Shown here: positions 1 through 10,532 of the stretch, piece by piece
Layout of the letters: every line of letters begins with the position of its first letter
How positions within the stretch are numbered: position 1 is the stretch's first letter
From: Agromyces intestinalis
GTDB lineage: Bacteria; Actinomycetota; Actinomycetes; Actinomycetales; Microbacteriaceae
Reading direction: 5' to 3'
NCBI RefSeq assembly: GCF_008365295.1
Contig: NZ_CP043505.1
Location: 620,001 to 684,000 of the forward strand
Length of the DNA stretch: 64,000 nucleotides
Position numbers and translations under genes: made by a program
The notes under the pieces: model-generated
What the model saw: only the letters and a program-made list of their open reading frames with translations
The model's database searches: none
Told to the model about the DNA's origin: nothing

Positions 1-112
1 TTCTTGATCCTACTTCCCGAGATTCGGTCACTCCCCCCGCAACCCACCGGTTCCCGGTCGTGCGAACACGCGCGCGTGGTTGTGACCCGAAGAACCCACA
101 AGGAGCATCTCC
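1..112 (+). promoter_or_regulatory. whiB1 leader region
   Basis: This stretch has no credible coding frame and leads into whiB1. A ribosome-binding site AAGGAG ends seven bases before the ATG at 113. A short alternating palindrome, ACGCGCGCGT, lies near position 70. No clear -35/-10 pair could be fixed because the window starts here. Confidence 0.5.
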
Positions 113-361
113 ATGGATTGGCGCGACAAAGCCGCCTGCCTCACGGCCGACCCCGAGCTCTTCTTCCCGGTCGGCAACACCGGGCCGGCGGTCGAGCAGA
201 TCGAGAAGGCCAAGGCCGTCTGCGCGCGCTGCACCGTCACCGAGATCTGCCTGCAGTACGCCCTCGAGACCGGTCAGGACTCGGGCGTGTGGGGTGGCCT
301 CAGCGAGGACGAGCGTCGCGCGCTCAAGCGCCGCGCGGCCCGCGCCCGCCGCGCCGGCTGA
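113..361 (+). CDS. whiB1: WhiB-family iron-sulfur transcription factor, WhiB1-like
   Basis: This is an 82-residue Wbl protein. Such proteins bind a nitric-oxide-sensitive [4Fe-4S] cluster and act with the primary sigma factor. The four cluster ligands are Cys9, Cys37, Cys40 and Cys46 (C-x27-C-x2-C-x5-C). The GVWGG turn is at 58-62 and a basic DNA-binding tail rich in Arg/Lys/Ala ends the protein. Length matches WhiB1 (about 84 residues). The ATG at 113 has AAGGAG upstream. It is convergent with pdtaS, as in M. tuberculosis, where whiB1 and pdtaS (Rv3219/Rv3220c) are neighbours; that context is the main reason for choosing WhiB1 over other Wbl classes. Confidence 0.93.
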   Translation: MDWRDKAACLTADPELFFPVGNTGPAVEQIEKAKAVCARCTVTEICLQYALETGQDSGVWGGLSEDERRALKRRAARARRAG

Positions 362-462
362 CCGTACCCGCGACGCGTCACCCGAGCCCCGCCCCCGGTC
401 GGCGTTCCCCGGGGTGTGGCGACACCTTCTGCGTTCGCACGGCATCGCGCCATTCATGGCCT

Positions 463-550
463 GTCGGCGTTGGTAGGACGGGTCGCCGTTTGTCGGACGT
501 ATTCGTCCGCTCGCGTCCTAGGAACGGGCGGATGTCCTGCAAACGCCGAC
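463..550. repeat. Palindromic intergenic element, copy 1
   Basis: Between the convergent 3' ends of whiB1 and pdtaS lie two 17-base arms (463-479 and 534-550) that are inverted copies with 15 of 17 matches. A smaller hairpin, CGGACG-TATT-CGTCCG, sits at 494-509 inside the loop. The layout GTAGGACG, ten bases, TGTCGGACG, then TGTCCTGCAAAC recurs at 22506-22577. It could be a REP-like element, a bidirectional terminator or an RNA structure. Confidence 0.6.
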
Positions 551-560
551 ACGGCGGCAG

Positions 561-607
561 AGAGATGTCGGCAGCGCGGTGGCGGCGAAGAGATGGCGGC
601 AGCGCGG
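561..607. repeat. 19-bp direct repeat before the pdtaS stop
   Basis: AGAGATGTCGGCAGCGCGG at 561-579 returns at 589-607 with one mismatch, start to start 28 bp. It lies just downstream of pdtaS and next to the palindromic element. No function is evident. Confidence 0.6.
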
Positions 608-630
608 CAGCGGCTGCCGCGGCGGGCGCG

Positions 631-2139
631 TCAGCGCGCTGTCTCGGCCTTGCCCTTGATCCAGCGCAGGGGCACCTCGATCGTGACCTCGGTGCCGCGG
701 CCCACCACCGTGTGCCAATCGATCGTGCCGCCGAGTTCGCCCTGGATCAGGGTGCGCACGATCTGCGTACCGAGCCCCTCGCCGACTTTGCCCTCGGGCA
801 GGCCCGACCCGGTGTCGCGCACCTGCACCGAGAGCGTCGTATCGTCGCGCTCGGCGAACACCTCGACGTCGCCCTCCTGACCGGCGAGGCCGTGCTCGAC
901 GGCGTTCGTCACGAGCTCGGTGAGGGCCAGGGCGAGCGGCGTCGCGTACTCGCTCGGTAGCACGCCGAACGTGCCCGACTTCTTGGGGTGCGCCGTCGTA
1001 TTGTGCGCGGCGGCGACCTCGGCGACCAGCAGCAGCGCCCGATCGAAGACTTCATCGAAGTCGACGTTCTGGCTGAGCCCCTCGCTCAGCGTGTCGTGCA
1101 CCACGGCGATCGCGCCCACGCGCCGCATGGCCTGCGTCAGTGCCTCGCGCGCCTCTTCGGAGTGGGTGCGCCGCGCCTGGATCCGCAGCAGGGATGCCAC
1201 GGTCTGCAGGTTGTTCTTGACCCGGTGATGGATCTCGCGGATCGTGGCGTCCTTCGTGATGAGCTCTTGTTCCTGGTGGCGCAGCTCGGTCACATCTCGG
1301 GTGAGCACCATTGCGCCGATCCGTTCGCCGCGGTGGCGAATGGGGATGGCGCGGATCGCGACGGTCACCCCGCGCGACTCGATCTCGGTGCGCCACGGCG
1401 CCCGCCCCGTCACCACCAGCGGCAGCGACTCGTCGACGACGAGCTTGCCGGTGAGCAGACGAGTGGTGACCTCGGCCAACGACTCGCCCTCGAGCTCGTC
1501 ATCGAAGCCCATGCGGTTGAACGCGCTGAGCGCGTTCGGACTCGCGAACGTCGTCACCCCGTCGGCGTCGAGCCGGATCAGGCCGTCGGAGGCGCGCGGC
1601 GCTCCGCGACGCGGCCCGGTCGGCGCCCCGAGGTCGGGGAAGTCGCCCGAGCCGACCATCTGGAACAGGTCGTCGGCGCAGTCGTTGAACGTGAGCTCTT
1701 GCCGACTCGGCGTACGCGTGGTGCTGAGATTGGTGTGCCGCGTGATGACAGCGACCGGCTCGGGAGCGAGCTCGGTGCCGGTCGGCGAGAGGCGGCGCAT
1801 GACCGGGATGGCACGTACCCGGGTCGGCATCTCTTCATACCAGTCGGGAGAGGATGAGTCGGCGATGCGCCCCGATCGGAACGCGTCGGTGACGAGCTCG
1901 CGCCACTGCGGCTTGATGGCCTGGCCGACGAAGTCGCGGTAGAACAGCGTCGCAGCGCTCGAGGGCCGTGAGTGCGCGACTGCCACGAACTCGTCGTCGC
2001 CGGAGGGGACCCAGAGCACGATGTCGGCGAACGCAAGATCGGCGAGAAGCTGCAGGTCGCCCACGAGCATGTGCAGCCAGTCGACGTCGGCCTGACTGCT
2101 GCGGCCCTGGGCGAGGACGAGTTCACTGAGGGTCGACAC
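631..2139 (-). CDS. pdtaS: Sensor histidine kinase, PdtaS-like
   Basis: This is a 502-residue soluble kinase. An N-terminal GAF-like domain (about 15-140) is followed by a PAS domain (about 185-290), then a HisKA_2 dimerisation helix with REIHHRVKNNLQ at 301-312 (phospho-acceptor His304 or 305) and an HATPase domain with N-box Asn412 and the glycine motifs DTGSG and GEGLG near 442-457. M. tuberculosis PdtaS is about 501 residues with the same order, and its partner PdtaR is an RNA-binding ANTAR regulator; no pdtaR lies in this window. The GTG at 2139 is chosen because the frame upstream is low-complexity Arg/Pro and because TACGCT ends six bases before it, suggesting a leaderless message. No membrane segment is seen, so the kinase is cytosolic. 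Confidence 0.9.
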   Translation of the reverse strand: MSTLSELVLAQGRSSQADVDWLHMLVGDLQLLADLAFADIVLWVPSGDDEFVAVAHSRPSSAATLFYRDFVGQAIKPQWRELVTDAFRSGRIADSSSPDWYEEMPTRVRAIPVMRRLSPTGTELAPEPVAVITRHTNLSTTRTPSRQELTFNDCADDLFQMVGSGDFPDLGAPTGPRRGAPRASDGLIRLDADGVTTFASPNALSAFNRMGFDDELEGESLAEVTTRLLTGKLVVDESLPLVVTGRAPWRTEIESRGVTVAIRAIPIRHRGERIGAMVLTRDVTELRHQEQELITKDATIREIHHRVKNNLQTVASLLRIQARRTHSEEAREALTQAMRRVGAIAVVHDTLSEGLSQNVDFDEVFDRALLLVAEVAAAHNTTAHPKKSGTFGVLPSEYATPLALALTELVTNAVEHGLAGQEGDVEVFAERDDTTLSVQVRDTGSGLPEGKVGEGLGTQIVRTLIQGELGGTIDWHTVVGRGTEVTIEVPLRWIKGKAETAR

Positions 2140-2145
2140 GATCCC

Positions 2146-2151
2146 AGCGTA
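2146..2151 (-). promoter_or_regulatory. -10 box TACGCT for leaderless pdtaS
   Basis: TACGCT followed by six bases and the GTG at 2139 fits the TANNNT -10 rule for actinobacterial leaderless transcripts. No Shine-Dalgarno sequence is present. Confidence 0.55.
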
Positions 2152-2164
2152 GTGCCCGGCGGGC

Positions 2165-3424
2165 TCAGGCCGACCGGCCGACCGGTGCCGGCCGCCCCAG
2201 CCCCGGCAGGGCACGACGACGACGACCGGTGCGCACGGCGGACGACGCGAACACCGCATCGGCGTACCCCCGCAGCGCGAAGCGGAGCGGGGAGCGCGGT
2301 GCGGCGACGCTGAGCGGCGCACCGGCGAGCACGGCCGCATCGCACGCTCGCGCGTCGTTCGGCAGCAGCACGGGCCGATCGATCGCGCCGAAGCGCCGCA
2401 GAGTCTGACGCACCTGCACCGACGCGTCCACGCCGAGCACGCTCGCGCGCACCCGATTCACGACCACGTCGATGCGCTCGGCCTCGACGTGCTCGAGCAA
2501 TTCGGCGTGCCCGCGCAGCAGACGCGACAAGCCGATCGGATCGGCGAGACCGACGGCGAGCACGCGGTCGGCGGCGGCGAGCGCCGCGAACGTGGCACCG
2601 TTGCGCCGCGGCGCGAACGGGTCGCCGGTCACCGACTCGTCGGCCTCGAGACTGAAGCCGGTGTCGACCACGACCACGTCGGCGATCGTGCGGATCGCCT
2701 CGAGTGCGGCGGTGACGCGGTCTTCGGCGAGTTCAGGCCAGCGGTTGGGCCCGACGAGCCCGGTGAAGACATCGAAGGCGGCGCGTGAGGCGTTCGATCG
2801 CTGCGCGATGCGCACGAGTTCGGCGCGATCGAGCGACCCCGATGCCGTGAGCCGGCACGCCGAGGCGAAGCCGGGCGCCTCGTCGAGCAGCCCGAGCAGC
2901 GGCGCGATGGCGCCCCCGTACGGATCGGCATCGACGATGGCGACGCGCAGGCCGGTCGCCGCGAGTTCGGCCGCGAGGTTCACCGCGATCGTGGTGCGCC
3001 CGGGCGCGCCCGCCGGACCCCACACGGCTACGACGCGCGATCCGCCCGGCGCGGGCGGGAGGGGACCCGCGACCCTGGACGCCACGCGAACGCCGCCGCT
3101 CACCAGCCGCTCGATCTCGGCCCAGGGCGCCGATGCATCGACGACCTCGTGCAGGCCGAGTTGCGCGGCCATCGCCCGTTCGCGGTCGTCGCGCGCCACG
3201 GCGACCAGGCGCACCGCGCGCTCGTCGCACGCCGCGAGCAGTTCGGCGCTCAGTGTCTCGGCAGCGGCGCCGACGAGCACCACGTCGATCGCCGCGCCAT
3301 CGAGAGCGGTCACGACCTCGCGCCAGTCCGCGGCCCTGGCCACGAGGTCGTGCCCGTGTTCGACGACGTCGGCGAGCAGGCGGTCTTCGGTGGCGGGATC
3401 GAGCGCGACGATCAGCCGCGCCAT
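2165..3424 (-). CDS. CpaE/MinD-like ParA-family ATPase with altered P-loop
   Basis: This 419-residue protein has an N-terminal receiver-like region (about 1-110) without an obvious phospho-site, then a MinD/ParA fold starting at VVAVWGPAGAPGRTT (131-145). CpaE proteins localise Tad/Flp pilus or secretion machinery. The usual KGGxGKT motif is replaced by GPAGAPGRTT, with Arg where the Walker Lys belongs, so nucleotide binding may be altered; from memory this form is common among actinobacterial CpaE homologues. The switch motif VAIVDADPYGG follows at 161-171. It overlaps the upstream SAF-domain gene by four bases (ATGA), so the two are translationally coupled. No CpaF, TadB/C or pilin gene is nearby, so the target machine is unknown. 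Confidence 0.75.
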   Translation of the reverse strand: MARLIVALDPATEDRLLADVVEHGHDLVARAADWREVVTALDGAAIDVVLVGAAAETLSAELLAACDERAVRLVAVARDDRERAMAAQLGLHEVVDASAPWAEIERLVSGGVRVASRVAGPLPPAPGGSRVVAVWGPAGAPGRTTIAVNLAAELAATGLRVAIVDADPYGGAIAPLLGLLDEAPGFASACRLTASGSLDRAELVRIAQRSNASRAAFDVFTGLVGPNRWPELAEDRVTAALEAIRTIADVVVVDTGFSLEADESVTGDPFAPRRNGATFAALAAADRVLAVGLADPIGLSRLLRGHAELLEHVEAERIDVVVNRVRASVLGVDASVQVRQTLRRFGAIDRPVLLPNDARACDAAVLAGAPLSVAAPRSPLRFALRGYADAVFASSAVRTGRRRRALPGLGRPAPVGRSA

Positions 3425-4059
3425 CAGTCTGCCTCACCCGCACGGGCGGCTACGAGGTCGATCGCATCGTTCGCGGCGAGCGCCCGCAGCATCGCGGCGA
3501 TGCGGTCGCGCGGAACGAGCAGCTCGACCTGTACGCCGTGCTCGGCGAGCATGCCGTCGGACTCGACGAACCCGGCGACCTCGGCGCCCGCGACGAGCAC
3601 GCTCGGCGTGTCGAACTCGCCGCGTTCGAGCGCGGCCGAGGTCCACACGTCGACCCGCGTGCCGGCCGCGACGCCCTCGGGCAATCGCCCGCGGGTGACG
3701 ACGACCACGCTGGCGGTCTCGGAGTCGGCCCGCTCGCCCACCGCCGCGGACGGCACGAGCTCGCCCGCCCCGATCGTTCGCAGCACCACGACCCCGTCGT
3801 CGGGAAGCGCGTCGACGGCGAGGTAGCGACGGGCGTCGGTCGGCGCACCGAGCCGGACCGAGCGCACCTCGAGGTCGTCGGCGGAGAGCTTCGTGCCGGG
3901 CGTCACCGTCTCGCGCACGGCGTAGACCTCGGTCGATGCGTCGAGACCGGACACGAGCCCCCAGACACCCAGCACGGACGCCGCGACGACGACCATGCCG
4001 ATGAGCAGGCGAGGATCGAGCCGAACGGCTCCGCGATCTGGGTCGGGGCGGCCTGGCAT
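3424..4059 (-). CDS. SAF-domain membrane protein, CpaB/RcpC-like
   Basis: This is a 211-residue protein with a basic N-terminus, one membrane helix at about 17-40 and an extracytoplasmic SAF domain (about 46-110) beginning VYAVRETVTPGTKLSADDL. Such domains occur in CpaB/RcpC, which help assemble Flp pili in the envelope. The ATG at 4059 is preferred over 4077 and 4110 because AGAAGGAGG lies six bases before it. It is first in a two-gene unit with the CpaE-like ATPase. With no other Tad gene in view, a pilus role is an inference from the pairing. Confidence 0.75.
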   Translation of the reverse strand: MPGRPDPDRGAVRLDPRLLIGMVVVAASVLGVWGLVSGLDASTEVYAVRETVTPGTKLSADDLEVRSVRLGAPTDARRYLAVDALPDDGVVVLRTIGAGELVPSAAVGERADSETASVVVVTRGRLPEGVAAGTRVDVWTSAALERGEFDTPSVLVAGAEVAGFVESDGMLAEHGVQVELLVPRDRIAAMLRALAANDAIDLVAARAGEAD

Positions 4060-4187
4060 GCGGTTCCTCCTTCTCATGGGCGATGTCACCGACCCGCCAG
4101 GGGACGACATCGGGATCCATCGTCACCCGAACTTGCGAGGACGCCGTGAACTTATCCACACGCGACCCGCCGAATGCCGGGCGGCCC

Positions 4188-4193
4188 GATAAT
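4188..4193 (+). promoter_or_regulatory. -10 box GATAAT for the HTH gene
   Basis: GATAAT, one base from TATAAT, ends six bases before the ATG at 4200, so the message is probably leaderless. The neighbouring SAF gene is divergent. Confidence 0.5.
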
Positions 4194-4199
4194 CGAGGG

Positions 4200-4502
4200 A
4201 TGACCAGACGTCGCACGAGTGAGGTCGGCCGGTTCATCTCGGTGGCCGACGCCGCCGAGCTCCTCGCCGTCGACGTCACCACCGTCGACGAGCTGATCCG
4301 ATCTGGCGAGCTGCCCGCGATCCGGGTCGGCGAGTCCGGCCCGTGGCGTATCGAGATCGCCCAGCTCCAGCTCTGGGTCGACGATCGGTACGAAGACACC
4401 CGCCGGTACTCGACATGGCATCAGGGCGAGTTCTCGAACGTCTTCGAGCTCTCGACCGCCGGCCGCGAGGGTCGCCTGAGGCCTCTCGACGACGATCGGT
4501 GA
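4200..4502 (+). CDS. Small helix-turn-helix DNA-binding protein (MerR/excisionase fold)
   Basis: This is a 100-residue protein whose core (about 12-60) reads ISVADAAELLAVDVTTVDEL followed by IRSGELPAIRVG, the winged-helix pattern of the MerR/excisionase HTH_17 family, in which the second helix selects the site and the wing carries IRVG. The tail is polar. No sensor domain is seen. It is divergent from the SAF/CpaE pair and may regulate that pair, but nothing proves this. It ends ten bases from the convergent gene at 4512. Despite the excisionase-like fold there is no integrase or att site nearby, so it is treated as a chromosomal regulator. Confidence 0.75.
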   Translation: MTRRRTSEVGRFISVADAAELLAVDVTTVDELIRSGELPAIRVGESGPWRIEIAQLQLWVDDRYEDTRRYSTWHQGEFSNVFELSTAGREGRLRPLDDDR

Positions 4503-4511
4503 TCGCCGCGG

Positions 4512-5099
4512 TCACTCGAAGCCGACGAGCCTGATCCGTTCGAACGGCACGATGCGGTAGCCCCGCACCTCGCGTTCCCGCCGCGGTACCGCAGGTTCGT
4601 GCACGGCGAGGTCGAGATGGTCACGCGCGACGCGGTCGATCGTGCCGTGGAACCGGCCCTCGGCGGTCGTCAGTGCGACGGCGCTGCGGCGGCGGCACAG
4701 GTCTCGCAGCACGAACGACAGGCCGATGCGCTCCTGCAGGGCATTCGCCCGCGGCGCGACCGGAGCGAGCCCGGCGCGCACCTGTTCGCGCGACGGCAGC
4801 ACCGCGGCCACCGCGGCGAGCGGCAGCACGCATCGGCGCGGCCCGTGGGCGGTGTCGACGAGGTCGCCGCTCAGCCAGTCGCGCCCGAAGCCGGTGGGTC
4901 GGATGCTTCGGCACTCGCCGTCGGCCAGTTCGAGCCGCAGTGGAGCACCGGACTCGGCCGCCATCGCCACGAGCCGCTCGCGCAACGACAGGCGGGCGAG
5001 CCGGAGCCGCTCCTCCTCGATCGCGAGGGCGCGCTCTTCGTCGCGCTGCTCCTGGTCGAGCTGCGACTCGAGGTCGTCGAACAGCAGGTCCCAGCGCAT
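4512..5099 (-). CDS. Conserved actinobacterial hypothetical protein
   Basis: This is a 195-residue soluble protein that I cannot assign to a characterised family. Residues about 8-50 are rich in Glu/Arg/Leu and probably form a coiled coil. The rest looks like two small beta-barrel halves, each opening with a short strand pattern (PLRLELADG and VALTTAEGRFHGTI), reminiscent of an Sm-like or PRC-barrel fold; this is a weak resemblance. The ATG at 5099 is preceded by TAGCGT and six bases, so the transcript is probably leaderless. It is divergent from the DUF6459 gene. Confidence 0.65.
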   Translation of the reverse strand: MRWDLLFDDLESQLDQEQRDEERALAIEEERLRLARLSLRERLVAMAAESGAPLRLELADGECRSIRPTGFGRDWLSGDLVDTAHGPRRCVLPLAAVAAVLPSREQVRAGLAPVAPRANALQERIGLSFVLRDLCRRRSAVALTTAEGRFHGTIDRVARDHLDLAVHEPAVPRREREVRGYRIVPFERIRLVGFE

Positions 5100-5105
5100 G
5101 AGGCG

Positions 5106-5111
5106 ACGCTA
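5106..5111 (-). promoter_or_regulatory. -10 box TAGCGT for the gene ending at 4512
   Basis: TAGCGT plus six bases precedes the ATG at 5099, with no ribosome-binding site, as expected for a leaderless start. Confidence 0.5.
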
Positions 5112-5161
5112 CCCGCGGCCGAGCCACGCGCGACCGAGTTCTCCACAATCCGACACAGTGC

Positions 5162-5191
5162 TTGACACAGGAAACGGACCGGACATACCGT
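5162..5191 (+). promoter_or_regulatory. Sigma-A type promoter of the DUF6459 gene
   Basis: A perfect -35 TTGACA (5162-5167), an 18-bp spacer and TACCGT (5186-5191) lie about 75 bp before the ATG at 5265. The leader between them holds a small TCCCCC-GGAC-GGGGGA hairpin at 5208-5223 and an AGGAG ribosome-binding site. Confidence 0.65.
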
Positions 5192-5264
5192 TCCCATCAC
5201 GGCCCTCTCCCCCGGACGGGGGACATGGTCGACGCCCCCGCTGCCCCGCCCTACAGGAGCAACC

Positions 5265-5714
5265 ATGTCCGCACTCCGCGCCGACGCCGTCGCGCCCGCG
5301 TCCCGGTCCCGCGTGTACGGCCCCGCGATCGACGATGACGAGCTGTTCGGCCGCCAGCCGTCCTCCCGTGCCGATCTGCCCGATCCGGCCCCCATGCTCC
5401 GCTCGCTGGCGCACTGCGTGATCGAGATCTTCGCGGGCGCACGCGACCTCGAGCAGATCGCCAGGTGGGTCACCGACGACGTCTACCGCAACCTGTCGAA
5501 ACGGGTCGTGCTCTCGGCGCGGGCACGGCGGGCGAAGGGACTCAGCCCGCAACGCCCGGTGTTCGGAGTCGGCAACGTGCACCTGTGCGAACCGGTCGAC
5601 GGCGTCGTCGAGGCCTTGGTGCTCGTGCACCAGCGCCACCGCGTGCGGGCGGTCGCGATCCGGCTCGAGGGCTTCGACGCTCGCTGGCGCGCGAGCGCCA
5701 TCGGCGTGCTCTGA
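5265..5714 (+). CDS. DUF6459 (Rv3235-like) protein
   Basis: This is a 149-residue protein. The N-terminal 45 residues are disordered and rich in Ala, Arg and Pro. The conserved part (about 47-149) contains SLAHCVIEIFAGARDLEQIA and a C-terminal strand block with VEALVLVHQRHRVRAVAIRL. It matches my recollection of the actinobacterial DUF6459/Rv3235 family, which lies near secA in mycobacteria as here. Its function is unknown. The fold recalls small NTF2-like cone proteins, but this is a guess. The start has AGGAG six bases upstream and a good promoter. It is convergent with secA and shares the terminator at 5826-5867. Confidence 0.75.
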   Translation: MSALRADAVAPASRSRVYGPAIDDDELFGRQPSSRADLPDPAPMLRSLAHCVIEIFAGARDLEQIARWVTDDVYRNLSKRVVLSARARRAKGLSPQRPVFGVGNVHLCEPVDGVVEALVLVHQRHRVRAVAIRLEGFDARWRASAIGVL

Positions 5715-5825
5715 CCGACGCGGTAGACGCAGCGCCCTGTCAGGCGCACCGGCACCGCGCACGGCGCACCGCGCACGCGCACGCGCACCACGACCCGGGC
5801 ACACCGCCCCCGCCCCCGAAAAGAC

Positions 5826-5867
5826 CACGGATGCCCCGCCCGATCTCTCCCGGGCGGGGCATCCGTG
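5826..5867. terminator. Bidirectional intrinsic terminator between DUF6459 gene and secA
   Basis: Seventeen-base perfect arms (5826-5842 and 5851-5867) enclose an eight-base loop. Read on the minus strand the stem is followed by TCTTTT, the usual U-rich tail, so it ends the secA transcript and can also serve the convergent gene. The arms contain the heptamer GGATGCC. Confidence 0.85.
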
Positions 5868-5898
5868 TCGTTACGGTCGCGGTCGCGATCAATACCGC

Positions 5899-8700
<2,802 letters not shown>

Positions 8701-8824
8701 GAATGCTCTCCTGTCATCGTCGGGCGCCGGGCCCTCGGGTGGGCCGGGCACGCCGGAAGGCGCCTGTGCAGAGGCACATCGTACCCATGCTAGTGGCGTG
8801 CAGGCTGAGCGAGCGCTTCGGGAG

Positions 8825-8866
8825 CCGGCTCCGGTCGGGGGTCGAGGCCCGCCCGACCGGAGCCGG
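8825..8866 (-). terminator. Hairpin terminator after hpf
   Basis: Perfect 15-base arms (8825-8839 and 8852-8866) with a 12-base loop lie just past the hpf stop and before the secA leader. There is no U-tract, typical of high-GC actinobacterial terminators. It would separate hpf from secA. Confidence 0.65.
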
Positions 8867-8869
8867 GCC

Positions 8870-9565
8870 TCACGCGGTGACGCGCTGCGGCTCGACCGTC
8901 TCGGCGTCTCCGGATGCCTCGGCGTGCTCGTCGAGCCCGATCAGGCCGTAGTCCCACCCCTTGCGTCGGTAGACGACGCTGGGGCGGCCGGTCTCGGCAT
9001 CCACGAACAGGTAGAAATCGTGGCCGACCAGCTCCATGAAGTAGAGCGCGTCGTCGACCGTCATGGGTGTGGAGGCGAACACCTTGCGTCGGATCACCAC
9101 GGGGCAGTACACGTCGTCGGCCTCGGCGGGAGCCTCGTCGACGACCGGGATCGCGCCGGTGCGCACGCGCTCGAGCACCTCGACGCCGGCGGCCTGCATG
9201 CCCACGCCGCTGAAGCCGTCGTCTGCGGCCTCGCGCAGCGAGGTGGGCCGACGCTGGCCGCGGTGCACCTTGCGGCGGTCCTTCGCGCGCCGGACGCGCT
9301 CGAGCAGCCGCCCCAGGGCGACGTCGAACGCCGCGTACTTGTCGGTGCCGTCGGCCTCGGCGCGGACGACCGGTCCGCGGCCGACGAGGGTGAGTTCGAC
9401 GCGGTCGGACCCGGAATTGCCGTTCTTCTCGTTCTGACGCGTCAGCTTCACGTCGAGCGAGATCGCGCGTTCTGCCAGATGAGCGACCTTCTCGGCCTTC
9501 TCGGTGACGTAGGCACGGAATCGATCGGTGACCCCCAGGTTTCGTCCGACGATGTTCAGTTCCAT
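8870..9565 (-). CDS. hpf: Long-form ribosome hibernation promoting factor
   Basis: This 231-residue protein has an N-terminal S30Ae/RaiA domain (about 1-105, opening [17 protein letters not shown]) and a C-terminal dimerisation domain (about 165-225, with [15 protein letters not shown]). Long HPF dimerises 70S ribosomes into inactive 100S particles in stationary phase or stress. The ATG at 9565 is chosen because it gives the conserved start and has GGAGG upstream. A strong promoter and phased repeats lie directly upstream, so it has its own transcript. The order comF-hpf-secA matches mycobacteria. Confidence 0.95.
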   Translation of the reverse strand: MELNIVGRNLGVTDRFRAYVTEKAEKVAHLAERAISLDVKLTRQNEKNGNSGSDRVELTLVGRGPVVRAEADGTDKYAAFDVALGRLLERVRRAKDRRKVHRGQRRPTSLREAADDGFSGVGMQAAGVEVLERVRTGAIPVVDEAPAEADDVYCPVVIRRKVFASTPMTVDDALYFMELVGHDFYLFVDAETGRPSVVYRRKGWDYGLIGLDEHAEASGDAETVEPQRVTA

Positions 9566-9631
9566 TTCGGCCTCCATCTCCCGGCGTGTCACCCGGTTCT
9601 GAAGGGGTGGTTCGACCACGCCTGTCCTGAC

Positions 9632-9660
9632 ACGGTACGCCCGCGGACTGTGGATGTCAC
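9632..9660 (-). promoter_or_regulatory. hpf promoter with phased upstream repeat
   Basis: Minus-strand GTGACA (9655-9660), a 17-bp spacer and TACCGT (9632-9637) form a good sigma-A type promoter. The -35 lies inside the first of two TCGTGACAT repeats (9654-9662 and 9665-9673) spaced 11 bp, one helical turn, as for an operator. Confidence 0.65.
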
Positions 9661-9667
9661 GAGAATG

Positions 9668-10423
9668 TCACGACGCGTCCGGATCGAGTGCGCGCGGCGG
9701 CGCCGATCGACGGCGCGTCTCGGCGAGCACAGCCGCGCCGACGACGTCGCCTCCGGCGGCGACCAGGGCCCGGGATGCCTCGGCGAGCGTCGACCCGGTC
9801 GTGCACACGTCGTCCACCAGCAGGAACCGCCGCCCCGCGAGCCGCGACGTCGCGGCGAGCGAACCGGCGGCGTTGCGTCGCCGAGCATCGACGTCGAGCC
9901 CGGCCTGGTCGGCATGCTCGCGCACGAACCTCAGCACTCGGGCGGGCCGCAGGCCGGCCGTGTGCGCGAGCAGGCCGATCGGCACGAACCCCCTGGCGCG
10001 GCGCGCCGCGCCGGTCGACGGGACGGCGCACAGCTCGACGCGGTCGACCTCGACCTCGGCCAGCGCCGCGGTGATCGCCGCCGAGAGCGCGGTCGCGAGC
10101 GGCCGCGCCGCGTCGGTGCGCCCGCCGTCCTTGAACGCCGTGAGCACCGCTGCGACCATGCCGCCGTACTCGAGCCCGGCCCAACCGGTCACGCCGTCCC
10201 GGACCATCGGTCGGGGTTCGGGATGCAGAGCCGCGAGGCATCCGTCGCAGACCGAGCGATCGGGGACGCCGCAGCCCGCGCACGCGACCGGCAGCACGAC
10301 CGCGAGCGCGTCGCGCAGTGCCTCGCGTACGAGCGGCCCGACGAGACGAGACGCCGGGGGCGGTGGCTCGGGCGGAGTCGGAGGGGCGATCGAAAGCAGC
10401 GAGTTCGGCAGGATGCGCGGCAT
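9668..10423 (-). CDS. ComF-family phosphoribosyltransferase-like protein
   Basis: This is a 251-residue ComF homologue. An N-terminal zinc-finger has Cys48, Cys51, Cys59 and Cys62 (CAGCGVPDRSVCDGC). The type I phosphoribosyltransferase core carries the PRPP loop FLLVDDVCTTGST at 200-212. In naturally competent bacteria ComF acts in DNA uptake; in Actinobacteria its role is unknown because a full competence system is usually not shown. The start at 10423 is the first ATG before recognisable sequence; the frame upstream is out-of-frame shadow of lpqB. It lies between lpqB and hpf, as in M. tuberculosis (Rv3242c). Confidence 0.85.
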   Translation of the reverse strand: MPRILPNSLLSIAPPTPPEPPPPASRLVGPLVREALRDALAVVLPVACAGCGVPDRSVCDGCLAALHPEPRPMVRDGVTGWAGLEYGGMVAAVLTAFKDGGRTDAARPLATALSAAITAALAEVEVDRVELCAVPSTGAARRARGFVPIGLLAHTAGLRPARVLRFVREHADQAGLDVDARRRNAAGSLAATSRLAGRRFLLVDDVCTTGSTLAEASRALVAAGGDVVGAAVLAETRRRSAPPRALDPDAS

Positions 10424-10508
10424 CCGACCATGCTCGACCGAGCACGGCCGGGCCCGAGGCCGACCACCCGCAGCGGTGAAAGCGCAGCCGGCCCGCCTCA
10501 CTGGGGAG

Positions 10509-10532
10509 GAGCGCTCAACAGTCGGAGCGCTC
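10509..10532. repeat. Twin GAGCGCTC palindromes at the lpqB 3' end
   Basis: The self-complementary octamer GAGCGCTC occurs at 10509-10516 and 10525-10532, 16 bp apart, across the lpqB stop and before comF. It may stall or end transcription, or bind a dimeric protein. Nothing further supports a role. Confidence 0.4.

Noticed and set aside
4200-4502. Excisionase of an integrated element
   Set aside because: The fold is shared by many chromosomal regulators; no integrase, att repeat, tRNA or phage gene is near.
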